DNA of 33,258 bases, taken from positions 1-33,258 of the forward strand of contig JAIEMG010000318.1 in NCBI GenBank assembly GCA_019752375.1, given 5' to 3'. Below the pieces are notes generated by a model. That model made no database searches. It worked only from the letters and a program-made list of their open reading frames with translations, and had not been told where the DNA came from. Shown piece after piece: positions 14,746 to 24,382 of this stretch. This stretch comes from Gemmataceae bacterium. GTDB lineage: Bacteria; Planctomycetota; Planctomycetia; Gemmatales; Gemmataceae. The translations under genes and the position numbers were made by a program. Every line of letters starts with the position of its first letter. Position 1 is the stretch's first letter.

Positions 14746-16362
14746 CTACTGCTTTGCACCGAACGGCGGCGCCAACGCCTCGCCGCGCGCCGCCTTCGCC
14801 ACACTTTCCGGCTGCCGCAGCGCTTTCCACGCCGCTTCCGCGTTCACTGCCTGCACTCCCATCCGCCACTGCCCCGCCGACGCCACACTATCACTGCTGG
14901 CAGCATACCCTTCCGGCGTCAGCGCCAGCCAGTCGTGCTTGTCGTCGTGCGGCGGCACCGACAGCAGCGTCAGCAGGTGCCGAGTTGTCCCGATGTCGAA
15001 GACGCGCACCAGGCCGTCGAAGCTGCCGGAGACGACGAGCTTGCCGTTGGGGCTGATCGCCGTCGCGTAGGCAATCGAGCTAACCGGGAACGTCTTGGCA
15101 AGGGTGCCGTCCTTGGTGTTCCACGTGCGGAGCAGGCGATCGCCGCCCGCCGAGACGAAGGTTTGACCGTCCTTGCTGAAACAGAGCTCGTAGATGGCGA
15201 TGCCGTGGCCGCCCTGCCGTCGAATGCGCTGGCCGGTCTGGGCGTTGAAATAGGTCAGCACCGGGTCGGCGCCGGCGCAGACGACCTGCTGGCCGTCCGG
15301 GCTCACGGCCACCGCCAGCACTTCCTGATCCATGCCGCTGAACGTCAACAGGCTCTTGCCGGTCGCGGTTTCCACCTTCTTGACCGAGCGGTCCTTGCTG
15401 GCGCTGGCCAGCCATTGCCCATCGGGGCTGAATGCCACCGCGTAGACGAAATCGGAATGCCCTGTCAACGTCTGCTCCAGCTTGTGGCTTGTCACGTCCC
15501 AGACGCGCACGGTCTTGTCGAAACTGGCCGACGCCAATCGCTTGCCATCGCTAGTGAATGCGACGCTCGACACCACGTCGGCATGACCGCCCAGGGATGC
15601 GATCAGCGTCCAGTCGGCGACGTTGAACAACCGCAGGTCGCCCTTGGCGGACGGCTGTCCACCGGCCACGGCAAGGACCTTGCCATCGGGGCTGAACTTC
15701 AGGTCGTGAACGGCGCCCAGCACGCTGGTCAGCGTCTTGACCGGCTTGGCCGATTCCAGGTCCCAAAGGGTGACGAGCCCGTAAGTGCCGGTGGCCAGGA
15801 GCTTGCCGTCGGGACTGAACGTCACCGCGGCCACGGGCGCCAGCGGTCCCACCTTGAGCGCCAGGTCCAGCTTGGCGGGGTTGCCCGGTCCCAGCACGTC
15901 CTTGGGCGGGATCGCATTGGTCGACAGGACCACATCGAGCTTGCGCGTGCGCACCGGACCGACCGGCGTCGTTTCGACCACGGGACGCTCGCCTTCCTTC
16001 GCCCCGGCGTCGATCCAGCGCTGAATCAGGGCGATCGTCTGCTCGGACAGCGCCGGCGCGCCTTGCGGCATGCGGCGGTTGTCGTCCTTGTGGAGCAGCA
16101 CCTTAACCAGGGGACTGGTGGCGCCCTTGCCGGCCAGGACGACGGGCTTCTTGCCGCCGGGTTTGAACGGTTCAAAGGTGTCCAGGGCCAGTCCGCCGGA
16201 GACTTCGACTTCCTTCAGGTTCTTCTCGTTGTGGCAAGCGGTGCAGTGCTTGCGCATCACCGGGCGGATGTCTTGCCAGTAGGTAGGATCGGCGGCGGAA
16301 GAAGAATTGAACCACAGAGGCACAGAGAGCACAGAGAAAACAAATAGCCAAATCGATCTCAT
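14746..16362 (-). CDS. Cytochrome-type domain plus WD40 propeller protein
   Basis: A 538-residue exported protein. After a signal peptide (residues 1-24) comes a planctomycete cytochrome C-like domain (PSCyt1 type) with a single haem-binding CTACH (40-44) and a distal RRMPQGAPALS methionine. From about residue 175 to 500 there are seven to eight WD40 repeats (FSPDGKLLATG, FTSDGKRLASAS, VRVWDV and similar), forming a beta-propeller. Such proteins are frequent and largely uncharacterised in planctomycetes. It is 61 bases downstream of the DUF1549/DUF1553 gene and probably in one operon. The start ATG at 16362 follows GAGGTGG; a GTG three codons upstream is less likely. Unusually, the hydrophobic core of the signal peptide (residues 7-20) is encoded within an inverted repeat. 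Confidence 0.88.
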   Translation of the reverse strand: MRSIWLFVFSVLSVPLWFNSSSAADPTYWQDIRPVMRKHCTACHNEKNLKEVEVSGGLALDTFEPFKPGGKKPVVLAGKGATSPLVKVLLHKDDNRRMPQGAPALSEQTIALIQRWIDAGAKEGERPVVETTPVGPVRTRKLDVVLSTNAIPPKDVLGPGNPAKLDLALKVGPLAPVAAVTFSPDGKLLATGTYGLVTLWDLESAKPVKTLTSVLGAVHDLKFSPDGKVLAVAGGQPSAKGDLRLFNVADWTLIASLGGHADVVSSVAFTSDGKRLASASFDKTVRVWDVTSHKLEQTLTGHSDFVYAVAFSPDGQWLASASKDRSVKKVETATGKSLLTFSGMDQEVLAVAVSPDGQQVVCAGADPVLTYFNAQTGQRIRRQGGHGIAIYELCFSKDGQTFVSAGGDRLLRTWNTKDGTLAKTFPVSSIAYATAISPNGKLVVSGSFDGLVRVFDIGTTRHLLTLLSVPPHDDKHDWLALTPEGYAASSDSVASAGQWRMGVQAVNAEAAWKALRQPESVAKAARGEALAPPFGAKQ

Positions 16363-16423
16363 GGCTTCCACCTCGCGATTCCGCCTTGTTTTCTCTGTGC
16401 TCTGTGCCTCTGTGGTTCAATTC
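16304..16423. repeat. Inverted repeat filling the gap and entering the next gene
   Basis: The 40-base left arm (16304-16343) and 38-base right arm (16386-16423) are reverse complements except for a two-base insertion. Both are of the CCACAGAGGCACAGAG type, a widespread bacterial dispersed repeat I recognise from many genomes. The right arm ends exactly before the stop codon of the upstream gene (16424), and the left arm lies inside the coding region of the cytochrome-WD40 gene, so the element spans the whole intergenic gap, the ribosome binding site and the first 20 codons. Confidence 0.9.
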
Positions 16424-18913
16424 TCAATGATTGAACAAGAACTCCCTTGAGTTCAGCAACACCCACAGCAAGTCCTGCACCCCTTCCTTCGGCGAAGGCG
16501 CCATGCCGATCCATCCTTCGGCACGCTTGATCTCTTCCGGCTTGGGCATGCGGGCCAGCGTCACCAGGTAGAGTTCTTCGATGATAGCGGGCGCCGGCGT
16601 CTTCTTCTGAAGTAAGGTTTCGATGCGTCCCTTCGGGTCGGCGATCTTCTTGTTCATGAAGTCGCCGTTCAGGAGGTGCAATGCCTGGGCGATGTTCGGC
16701 TGCATGGTTCGCTCGCACTCGCAGGTGATCTGCCGGGCGGGCCGACCAAAGACGTCGAGCAGGAACGAACGCACCTTGGTGTCGGGGAGCTGAATCGCGC
16801 GGGTGCCCAGCGGCAGGCCGGTGTACTTCTCTTGCGTGCCGGTCGCGGCGTCGAGCGCGTCGGCAAGCTGCTCGGCGGACAGGCGCTTCAGCGAGTAGCG
16901 CGTGTAATGGACGTTCGTCACGTCGGCGCGGTTGCCGTCCGCCATGAAGGACGTGAGCTGGTAGCCGCGCGAGTTCATGATCGTCCGCAGCAGGTGCTTC
17001 AGGTCGTACTTGTGCTCGACGAAGTCCTTGGCCAGGGCATCGAGCAGTTCGGGGTTCGACGGCGGATTGGTCGCGCGCATGTCATCCATCGGCTCGACCA
17101 GACCGCGGCCCATGTAGTAGCCCCAGAAGCGATTGACGAGGTTCCGCGCGAAGAACGCATTTTCCTTCGCCGTCATCCACTCGGCCAGCTTGCGGCGGCG
17201 ATCGAATGGGTCTTCGGAAATCGGACCATCGAGCGGGCGCGGTTTGATGACGGCTCCGGAGCGTGGATTGCGACTCTCGCCGTCGGGACGCAGAAAGACG
17301 ATTGTCTCGCGGCCAAAGATGCCGAATTCCTGGCTGTTCTTGGTGCCCAGGCGTACGAAGAAGGCCGACATGCCGTAATAGTCGTCCTGGCTCCACTTCT
17401 CGAACGGATGATGGTGGCACTTGGCGCACTGCATCCGCACGCCGAGGAAGACCTGGGCCGTCGTCTCGGCCCATTCGTCGGCGCCGCGGCCGACGCGATA
17501 GTAGTTGGCTGGACCCTCGCTGTAGGTGCTGCCCTCGGCGGTGATGATGTCGCGAGCGAACTCGTCCATCGGCTTGCCGTCGCGCAGGGACGCGCGGAGC
17601 CAATTGAAGAAGCTCCACATGCCCTTTTCCTGGAGCTGGTCGCGGTCAATGCGGAGCAGGTCGCCCCACTTCAGCGTCCAGAAATCGACGAACTCGGGCC
17701 GGTTGAGCACCGCATCGATGGCCTTCTTGCGCTTGTCGGGCGCCTGGTCGGCCAGGAATGCCTTGATCTCCGCCGGCGACGGCATGGTGCCGATCGTGTC
17801 GAGATAGATGCGGCGCAGGAAATCCTCGTCGCTGCACAGGCCCGACGGCGTCAGGCCTAGGTCCTTCCACTTGGCGATGAGCTTGTCGTCCACGAAGTTG
17901 TTGCGCGGCGTCTCGGGGAATGGTTCGACGCGTGCGAACGGCAGCGAGACCTGCATAACGGTCGCCTGGCCGCAGTAGCGAATCATGATATGCGTTTCGC
18001 CACGATCCAGGGCCGTGACAAGGCCGCCGGGCGTGACCTGTGCAACACTCTCATTGAGCGAGTCATACTGGGCGAACGTCGTCACGTCTTCCTTGCGGCC
18101 GTCGCTCCAGGTCGCCCGCACGATGATCTGCTGCTGGTCGCCCGGCACGACCACGCGCTTGGGGGGCCAGACGTCGAGAGCAGTGACGCTGGGGTCCTTG
18201 GCGGTCGGCTCCGGCGCCCCGTCTTCGAGCCACGTCTTGATGAAGTGGTAACCGCGGCTGTTGGCGACCAATCGTTCGCCGCCGCCGTGTTCCATGGTGA
18301 GGATTGGCTTCTGAAGCAGGATGCTGCGTTCGGGATCGGACAGGACGACACGCCGACCCTCGGCACTCTGCACGATCTGACCGTAGTCGTACAGCGGATC
18401 GAAGCCGAGCAGGCTGAGTTTGAAACCACCGCGGCCGTGCTGCGCGCCGTGGCAGGCGCCCATGTTGCAGCCGGCCTTGGTCAGCACCGGCACGACTTCG
18501 CGCGCGAAGCTCACGGCTGTTTCGGCCTTGGCACGCTGGACCTTGACGGGCACCGTCGTCGACTGTCCGCCGACTTCAATCTTGATCTCGGCCTGGCCGT
18601 CGCTGACCGGGCGCACAATGCCCGTCGCATCGACCTGTACCACAGTTGCAGCGCTGCTGACATACTTCGCGGTGCGCGTCAGGTCCCAGCGCCGGCCATC
18701 CGCATATTCGCCGATGACCACCAGGTGCTGCAGGTCGCGTGGGCCATCGAGGGTGACCTGGGGCGGATGAACGAGCAGAGTCTTGAGCGCCGCTTGTGGC
18801 GGTTCGGCCTTGAGGGGCGGTTTGGCATTGGGTTCGCCGGCACGCAGCCCGGCGGACAGGAGCAGGACGGCGATCGCGGCGGTCAAGCAGCGAACTCCGG
18901 CGCGACTCTGCAT
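16424..18913 (-). CDS. DUF1549/DUF1553 planctomycete cytochrome-type protein with Ig-like domains
   Basis: An 829-residue exported protein. Order of parts: signal peptide (1-25); Ig-like Big_2 domain (about 45-127); a haem-type segment GCNMGACHG (148-156, C-x4-CH) with GGFKLSLLGFDP; a second Big_2 domain (about 243-322); DUF1549 (about 338-520) containing MQCAKCHHHPF (Cys496, Cys499, His500); and DUF1553 (about 560-800) containing RNLVNRFWGYYMGRGLVEP. This arrangement is common in planctomycetes and is thought to be a surface or periplasmic haem protein; its reaction is unknown. The start has GGGGGGG seven bases before the ATG. The usual partner, a DUF1501 protein, is absent here and a cytochrome-WD40 gene follows instead. 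Confidence 0.92.
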   Translation of the reverse strand: MQSRAGVRCLTAAIAVLLLSAGLRAGEPNAKPPLKAEPPQAALKTLLVHPPQVTLDGPRDLQHLVVIGEYADGRRWDLTRTAKYVSSAATVVQVDATGIVRPVSDGQAEIKIEVGGQSTTVPVKVQRAKAETAVSFAREVVPVLTKAGCNMGACHGAQHGRGGFKLSLLGFDPLYDYGQIVQSAEGRRVVLSDPERSILLQKPILTMEHGGGERLVANSRGYHFIKTWLEDGAPEPTAKDPSVTALDVWPPKRVVVPGDQQQIIVRATWSDGRKEDVTTFAQYDSLNESVAQVTPGGLVTALDRGETHIMIRYCGQATVMQVSLPFARVEPFPETPRNNFVDDKLIAKWKDLGLTPSGLCSDEDFLRRIYLDTIGTMPSPAEIKAFLADQAPDKRKKAIDAVLNRPEFVDFWTLKWGDLLRIDRDQLQEKGMWSFFNWLRASLRDGKPMDEFARDIITAEGSTYSEGPANYYRVGRGADEWAETTAQVFLGVRMQCAKCHHHPFEKWSQDDYYGMSAFFVRLGTKNSQEFGIFGRETIVFLRPDGESRNPRSGAVIKPRPLDGPISEDPFDRRRKLAEWMTAKENAFFARNLVNRFWGYYMGRGLVEPMDDMRATNPPSNPELLDALAKDFVEHKYDLKHLLRTIMNSRGYQLTSFMADGNRADVTNVHYTRYSLKRLSAEQLADALDAATGTQEKYTGLPLGTRAIQLPDTKVRSFLLDVFGRPARQITCECERTMQPNIAQALHLLNGDFMNKKIADPKGRIETLLQKKTPAPAIIEELYLVTLARMPKPEEIKRAEGWIGMAPSPKEGVQDLLWVLLNSREFLFNH

Positions 18914-19024
18914 GGCAATTCCCCCCCAGGAATAGTCGGCAGGCCAGCTCGGTGGCTGGTGAGGATGCAGGTGTGAGGCGATCACGGCCGGCAGGAGCCG
19001 GTCCGGATCGGTTGGGCGTGCTTC

Positions 19025-19053
19025 ATGGTGACGGACCGAGCGCGGAGTGTCAA
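19025..19053 (-). promoter_or_regulatory. Candidate promoter for the DUF1549/DUF1553 operon
   Basis: On the minus strand a perfect TTGACA (19053 to 19048) is followed after 17 bases by CACCAT (19030 to 19025), a half-matching -10. It lies in the 154-base gap between the pyruvate carboxylase stop and the start at 18913. The -10 is weak. Confidence 0.28.
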
Positions 19054-19067
19054 GGAAAAGCCAGCCG

Positions 19068-22000
19068 CTACTCGAAGCGCAGCATCAGGTCGCCGGTTTC
19101 GACCTGGGTGCCGGGCGATACCAGCACCTCGGCGACCTTGCCGGCCCGCTCGGCGTAGATGGTGCTCTCCATCTTCATGGCTTCCAGGGAGATCAACTTC
19201 TGGCCTTCCTTGACCTCGGCACCAGCCAGCACTTCCACCCGCACGACCAGTCCGGGCATTTGCGCGCCGACGTGCTTCAGATTGCCGGACTCGGCCTTGA
19301 CGCGCTCGCGGACTTGCGTGGCGATCGATCGATCGACGATCAATACTTCACGCGGCTGCCCGTTCAACTCGAAGAAGACCAGTCGCGTGCCATCGGGGTG
19401 CGGATCGCCGACCGTCAGGAACTTGATGATGAGCGTCTTGCCGGGCTCGATGTCCATGCTCGCTTCCTCGCCGGGCTCCATGCCGTAGAAGAAGGCGGTC
19501 GTCGGCAAGACGCTGGTGTCGGAGTACTTCTTTTGGTGCTCGGCAAAATCGAGGAAGACGCGCGGGTAGAGGAGATAGGAGACCACCTCGCGCTCGTCCG
19601 CCTGGCGGCGCAGCTTGCGTTCGAGCTCCTGACGCGTGGCAGGGATGTCGGCAGGCGGCAAGCTGGCGCCGGGCCGGCCGCGCACGGGCTTGCGGCCCCG
19701 CAGGACGCGCTTTTGCAAGACCTTCGGGAACCCGCCTGGTGGCTGACCCAGCCGGCCCTCGAAGTACTCCACCACCGATTCGGGGAAGGACAATTCGCGC
19801 TCGCCTTCCAGCACGTCGTGCGGCGTCAGTCCATTGCCGACCATGAACAGGGCCATGTCGCCGACCACCTTCGACGTCGGCGTCACCTTGATGACGTCGC
19901 CGAACAGCAGGTTGACCTCGGCATACGTCCTGCACACCTCGGCCCAGCGCGATTCCAGGCCGAGCGCCTGTGCCTGCTGATAGAGGTTCGTCGCCTGTCC
20001 GCCCGGCATCTCGTGCCGGTAGATCTCGCCGCCCGCCGGCAGCTGGATGCTCTCGAACGGCGCGTACAGCCGGCGAACGTGCTCCCAGTACTTCGCCGCG
20101 GTGTCCAGCGCTTCGTAGGCCAGATCGGTGGCGCGCGGCGTGTTCCGCAGCGATTCGACCAATGTGTTGAGGTTTGGCTGGCTTGTCATGCCGGAGAAGG
20201 GCGCCATGGCCACGTCGGCAATGTCCACGCCCTCGTCGGACGCGAGCAGGATCGAAGCCATCTGCGCGCCGGACATGTCGTGCGTGTGGAAGTGGATGGG
20301 GATGCCGATTTCTTGTTTCAACGTGCGGATCAATTGCCGGGCTGCCGGCGGTTTGCACAGGCCGGCCATGTCCTTGATGGCCAGCACGTTGGCGCCGAGC
20401 TTCTCCAGTTCCTTCGCCAGCTCGACGTAGTACTTCAGGTCGTACTTGGTGCGCTTCGGGTCGAGGATGTCGCCGGTGTAGCAGATGGCGGCCTCGCACA
20501 GCATGCCGGTGTGGCGCACGGCCTCGATCGCCATTTTCAGGTTGGGCAGCCAGTTGAGCGCATCGAAGATGCGGAACAGATCGATGCCCGCCTGGGCCGA
20601 CTCGCGCACGAACGCCTTGACCACGTTGTCGGGATAGTTGGCGTAGCCGACGGCATTGGCCGCACGCAGCAGCATCTGGAAGAGGATGTTCGGAATCCGC
20701 TCGCGCAACTGGGCCAGCCGGTCCCAGGGCGACTCCTTCAGGAAGCGATAGGACGTATCGAATGTCGCTCCACCCCACATCTCCAGCGAAAACAGGCCCG
20801 ACAGGTGGGCGGCATAGTGCGGAGCAATCCCCAGCATGTCGTGGGTGCGCATCCGGGTCGCCAGGAGCGATTGATGCGCGTCGCGGAACGTGGTGTCGGT
20901 CAGCAGCAGCGGCTTCTGGGCCAGCACCCACCTGGCGAACTTGTCGGGGCCGAGCTCGTGAAACTTGTCGCGCGATCCGGACGGCGGCGCCGGCGACGCC
21001 ATGGCCGGCCAGGCATCACGGGCCGCATTGTCGCCATGCCGCCGCGCGAATTTGTCGCGGCGAATCCCCGGGAAGCCGTTGACGATCACTTCGCTGATGT
21101 AGGTCAGGAGCTTTGTCGCCCGGTCCTGGCGCGCGGCAAAGGTGAACAGCTCCGGCGTCTCGTCGAGGAAACGCGTGGTGCAGCCGCCCTCGATGAACTG
21201 CGGATGCGTGACCAGGTTGATAAGGAAGGGAATGTTCGTCTTCACGCCGCGGATGCGGAATTCTTGCAGGCTGCGCTCCATGCGTCGGGCGGCATCGATG
21301 AAGCGCAGACCGTGGGCCGTCACCTTGACCAGCAGCGAATCGTAAAAGGGGGTGATGACAGCGCCGCCAAACGCGGTGCCGGCGTCCAGCCGGATGCCCA
21401 TGCCGCTGGCCGATCGATAGTGACTGAGCCGGCCGTAGTCGGGAATGAACTTGTTGGCCGGATCTTCTGTCGTCACCCGGCACTGCAGCGCGTGGCCGTG
21501 TGTGCCGATGGCATCCTGATTGCCCAGGCCGATCTCCGGGTCGCTCAGCGGCCGGCCCTCGGCAATGAGGATTTGCGTCTTGACGATGTCGTAGCCAGTC
21601 ACCTGCTCGGTGACGGTGTGTTCCACTTGAATGCGCGGGTTCACCTCGATGAAGAAGAAGTCGCCGCGGTCGGCGTCGAGCAGGAACTCGACCGTACTGG
21701 CATTGTCGAGCCCCACGGCCTTGCCCACCTTCAGCGCTGCGTCGAGGATCTGCTGGCGCACGGCAGGATCGAGGTTCAGAGCCGGGGCGATCTCGACGAT
21801 CTTCTGATGCCGCCGCTGCAGCGAGCAATCGCGCTCGTAGAGGTGGACGAGATTGCCGTGGCGGTCGCCGATCAATTGGACCTCGATATGGCGGGCACGC
21901 GGCAAGAAGCGTTCGAGGAACACGTCGGCGATCCCGAAGGCAGCGCCGGCTTCGCGACGGGCCTGGTCCACCGCTTCATCGAGCGCATCGGGACCGGCAG

Positions 22001-22544
22001 CCACACGCATACCGCGGCCGCCGCCGCCCATCGATGCCTTGACGATCACGGGATAGCCGAGCTTCTTCGCCAGGGACCGTGCGTCGGCAGTGGAGCGCAC
22101 CGGGTCTTCGCTGCCGGGCAGCACGGGCACGCCGGCCTTCTGGGCAATGCCGCGGGCGACCACCTTGTCCCCGAGTTGCTCCAGGATTTCCGGACGCGGG
22201 CCGACGAAGGTGATGCTGGCAGCCTGGCAGGCGCGCGCGAACTCCGCGTTCTCCGAGAGGAAGCCGTAGCCGGGATGAATGGCATCCACCTCGTGCTGCC
22301 GGGCGATGGCGACGATGCCGGGGATGTCGAGATAAGCGCGGATCGGCTCGCCGGGTTTGCCGACGGGATACGCCTCGTCCGCCTTGAAGCGGTGCAAGGC
22401 AAAGCGATCTTCGTGCGAGTACACGGCAATCGTGCGGACATTGAGTTCATGGGCCGTGCGAAACACGCGAATGGCAATCTCGCTGCGGTTGGCGACGAGC
22501 AGCTTGCGGATCGGGCGCGGCGCAGGTGCGGATTCCTTTGGCAT
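19068..22544 (-). CDS. pyc: Pyruvate carboxylase
   Basis: A full-length single-chain pyruvate carboxylase of 1158 residues, the usual size. It makes oxaloacetate from pyruvate and bicarbonate with ATP, refilling the citric acid cycle. The biotin carboxylase part (about 12-465) has PGYGFLSEN, the ATP-binding GGGGRGMR and EVNPRIQVEHTVTE. The carboxyltransferase part (about 545-1000) begins LLTDTTFRDAHQSLLATR and contains the active-site lysine motif IKDMAGLCKP and the metal site segment IHFHTHDMSG. The C-terminal carrier domain has EAMKMEST with the biotinylated Lys1124. No separate accC or oadA is visible. The ATG at 22544 is chosen because PIRKLLVANRSEIAIR follows at the usual place; no strong ribosome binding site is seen. 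Confidence 0.96.
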   Translation of the reverse strand: MPKESAPAPRPIRKLLVANRSEIAIRVFRTAHELNVRTIAVYSHEDRFALHRFKADEAYPVGKPGEPIRAYLDIPGIVAIARQHEVDAIHPGYGFLSENAEFARACQAASITFVGPRPEILEQLGDKVVARGIAQKAGVPVLPGSEDPVRSTADARSLAKKLGYPVIVKASMGGGGRGMRVAAGPDALDEAVDQARREAGAAFGIADVFLERFLPRARHIEVQLIGDRHGNLVHLYERDCSLQRRHQKIVEIAPALNLDPAVRQQILDAALKVGKAVGLDNASTVEFLLDADRGDFFFIEVNPRIQVEHTVTEQVTGYDIVKTQILIAEGRPLSDPEIGLGNQDAIGTHGHALQCRVTTEDPANKFIPDYGRLSHYRSASGMGIRLDAGTAFGGAVITPFYDSLLVKVTAHGLRFIDAARRMERSLQEFRIRGVKTNIPFLINLVTHPQFIEGGCTTRFLDETPELFTFAARQDRATKLLTYISEVIVNGFPGIRRDKFARRHGDNAARDAWPAMASPAPPSGSRDKFHELGPDKFARWVLAQKPLLLTDTTFRDAHQSLLATRMRTHDMLGIAPHYAAHLSGLFSLEMWGGATFDTSYRFLKESPWDRLAQLRERIPNILFQMLLRAANAVGYANYPDNVVKAFVRESAQAGIDLFRIFDALNWLPNLKMAIEAVRHTGMLCEAAICYTGDILDPKRTKYDLKYYVELAKELEKLGANVLAIKDMAGLCKPPAARQLIRTLKQEIGIPIHFHTHDMSGAQMASILLASDEGVDIADVAMAPFSGMTSQPNLNTLVESLRNTPRATDLAYEALDTAAKYWEHVRRLYAPFESIQLPAGGEIYRHEMPGGQATNLYQQAQALGLESRWAEVCRTYAEVNLLFGDVIKVTPTSKVVGDMALFMVGNGLTPHDVLEGERELSFPESVVEYFEGRLGQPPGGFPKVLQKRVLRGRKPVRGRPGASLPPADIPATRQELERKLRRQADEREVVSYLLYPRVFLDFAEHQKKYSDTSVLPTTAFFYGMEPGEEASMDIEPGKTLIIKFLTVGDPHPDGTRLVFFELNGQPREVLIVDRSIATQVRERVKAESGNLKHVGAQMPGLVVRVEVLAGAEVKEGQKLISLEAMKMESTIYAERAGKVAEVLVSPGTQVETGDLMLRFE

Positions 22545-22699
22545 CTTCAGTCCATTCCCGGCGATCGTTTGGCGCGAGTGGCAGCATGCACGCTCGCTCA
22601 CAGACTATGGCTGGGCCGCCATCGCGTCCAGCGCCGGATCAGCATGGAACAGGGCGTGACGAGATTGGACGAGCGCTTGTGCTGCTGCCGCGGACTTTT

Positions 22700-24382
22700 T
22701 TACCGCACCGGCCGCACGCGCCGGCCGACAAAGACCTGGCATCCCTGGCCATCGGACCGGTAGCGTTCGCAGTTCACCACGCCGACCGTTTGCCAGGCGA
22801 ACGGCAGTCGAGGCACGCCGGGGCCGTAGTGATCGAGACAGAAGTAGACCACGTCGTCGCTTAACTCTTGGCCGTTGCCAGGCATGATCTCGATGGCGTC
22901 GCGGTAGTGATAGAGGAAGAGGCTGTGCACCGGCCCCAAACTCACCAGGCGCTCCTCCGGGGGGATTTCGCCCTTGAGCCGAGCAACCACCGGGGCCGCG
23001 ACCTCGCTCTTGCGCACCTGGTAACTGAGCAACACGCCGCTGCCCGTCATTCCCACGAAGACCGCCACGGCCAGCACCACCGAACGACGCCATCGTGACG
23101 CTGCGCCGCTGGCAACGCCGAGGACGACGGCTGCCAGTCCGAGCGTTGCGCCCACATAGAGGAGTGCAACGAGAGCCGGCTGGTCGAATATCCTCAGGGA
23201 GGCGATCGGCCGCGTGCTGCCGACCAGCACCAGGCCGGCAGCCACGACCATGACCATCCCGCATGCAAGCAGAAACGCGCGCCAGTGTCGGGACAATCGA
23301 GAGCCCGCTTCCGCTTCCAGACAGCGCTCGATCACCAGACCAATGAGGGGGGCCAGGCAGGGGTACATGGACATGATGTAGCGCGGCCGAGCGCCCGGCA
23401 CCAGCCAGCACGTCGGGAAGCAGACGGCCAGGCAGGTCGCCAGGAATTGCACCGGCTCGCGTCCGGTGCCGAGCGATCGTCGAAGTCGTCGGCTGGCGAA
23501 GAGCGCCAGCAACGGTGACCAGGGCAGCGTACAAACCAGCACCTCGCCGGGAAACCCCATCAGGTGCCCGAGAATCTTCGACGGCGTCTGATCCACAAAC
23601 CGCAGCCCCGTGTCGGATGTCCACATCAAACGCGTCGCCAGCGCTCCCATTTTCAGCAGGAATGCAACCTGCCAGCATCCCACCACGACGGCGAAGGTGC
23701 CGAGTCCCAGGAGGTGCCGTCGGGACCACAGTTCCCTTCGGTGTCCACTCAGCACCAGAAAGACGCCGACCGACGCGCCGAAGTAGATGGGCGCCTGCGG
23801 CCCCTTGGCCAGCGTGGCCAGCGCGGCAAGGAAGTAGCCCGCGGCCCAGGCCGGCCGCCCAGCTCGCAGGAGACTTCCGTGCCACACCAGCAAGGCTCCG
23901 CCGAGCAGTGCGGTGAATAGTGCATCGGTCTCCGCCAGGCGGCCCAGTTCCAGGACCTGCCCGAAGGTTGCATACACGGCACCGGCCGCCAGGGCGCCTG
24001 TCGTCGAGAGAAACGTCCGCGAATACCGATAGATCAAGAGCGTAAGTGCAAGCGTCGCCAGGGCGGTCGGCAAGCGAACGGCCCACACGTCGCACTCGCC
24101 GCGGGCGAGCGTTGCCATGGCAATCAGCCAGTTGCCCAGCGGCGGTCGGCTGAAGAATGGTTCGCCTTGCTGACGCGGCACCACCCAGTCGTGCGTCCGT
24201 AACATCTCGCAAGCGATATGTGCCCAACGCGTCTCCTCACCGCGAAGCGTCAGGTCGCCAAGCCGCGAGAAGTAGACGACCACGACCAGAAGAAGCAGCA
24301 GGCCGACCTCGGCTTCGCGCCACCAGGGTCGAACCGGCTCTTTATGGGTGCCTGTGTCCACAATCGATGATTCGCCGCCCAT
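22700..24382 (-). CDS. Membrane glycosyltransferase, GT39/ArnT-like
   Basis: A 560-residue integral membrane protein with about 12 hydrophobic segments, matching the GT39/PMT-ArnT group that transfers a sugar from a polyprenyl phosphate on the outer face of the cytoplasmic membrane. The first outside loop carries RGEETRWAHIACEML (47-61), the position of the family's DE-x-R catalytic motif; here the acidic pair reads Glu-Glu rather than the common Asp-Glu. RPPLGNWL and RLPTALATL follow as expected, and the C-terminal roughly 110 residues form a soluble domain. The ATG at 24382 is used; a TTG two codons upstream is possible. It lies 155 bases upstream of pyc on the same strand. Possible targets are lipid or protein glycosylation. 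Confidence 0.82.
   Translation of the reverse strand: MGGESSIVDTGTHKEPVRPWWREAEVGLLLLLVVVVYFSRLGDLTLRGEETRWAHIACEMLRTHDWVVPRQQGEPFFSRPPLGNWLIAMATLARGECDVWAVRLPTALATLALTLLIYRYSRTFLSTTGALAAGAVYATFGQVLELGRLAETDALFTALLGGALLVWHGSLLRAGRPAWAAGYFLAALATLAKGPQAPIYFGASVGVFLVLSGHRRELWSRRHLLGLGTFAVVVGCWQVAFLLKMGALATRLMWTSDTGLRFVDQTPSKILGHLMGFPGEVLVCTLPWSPLLALFASRRLRRSLGTGREPVQFLATCLAVCFPTCWLVPGARPRYIMSMYPCLAPLIGLVIERCLEAEAGSRLSRHWRAFLLACGMVMVVAAGLVLVGSTRPIASLRIFDQPALVALLYVGATLGLAAVVLGVASGAASRWRRSVVLAVAVFVGMTGSGVLLSYQVRKSEVAAPVVARLKGEIPPEERLVSLGPVHSLFLYHYRDAIEIMPGNGQELSDDVVYFCLDHYGPGVPRLPFAWQTVGVVNCERYRSDGQGCQVFVGRRVRPVR

Noticed and set aside
13191..14804. A minus-strand open frame of 537 codons opposite the S58 peptidase
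   Set aside because: No domain or start signal; it runs through two intergenic regions and is explained as a shadow of the peptidase.
14632..16347. A plus-strand open frame of about 570 codons opposite the cytochrome-WD40 gene
   Set aside because: Arg/His/Gln-rich composition with no domain; mirrors the WD40 repeats on the other strand.
19047..22763. A plus-strand open frame of about 1238 codons opposite pyruvate carboxylase
   Set aside because: It is a GC-rich shadow frame of a complete and conserved enzyme, has no recognisable domain and no ribosome binding site.
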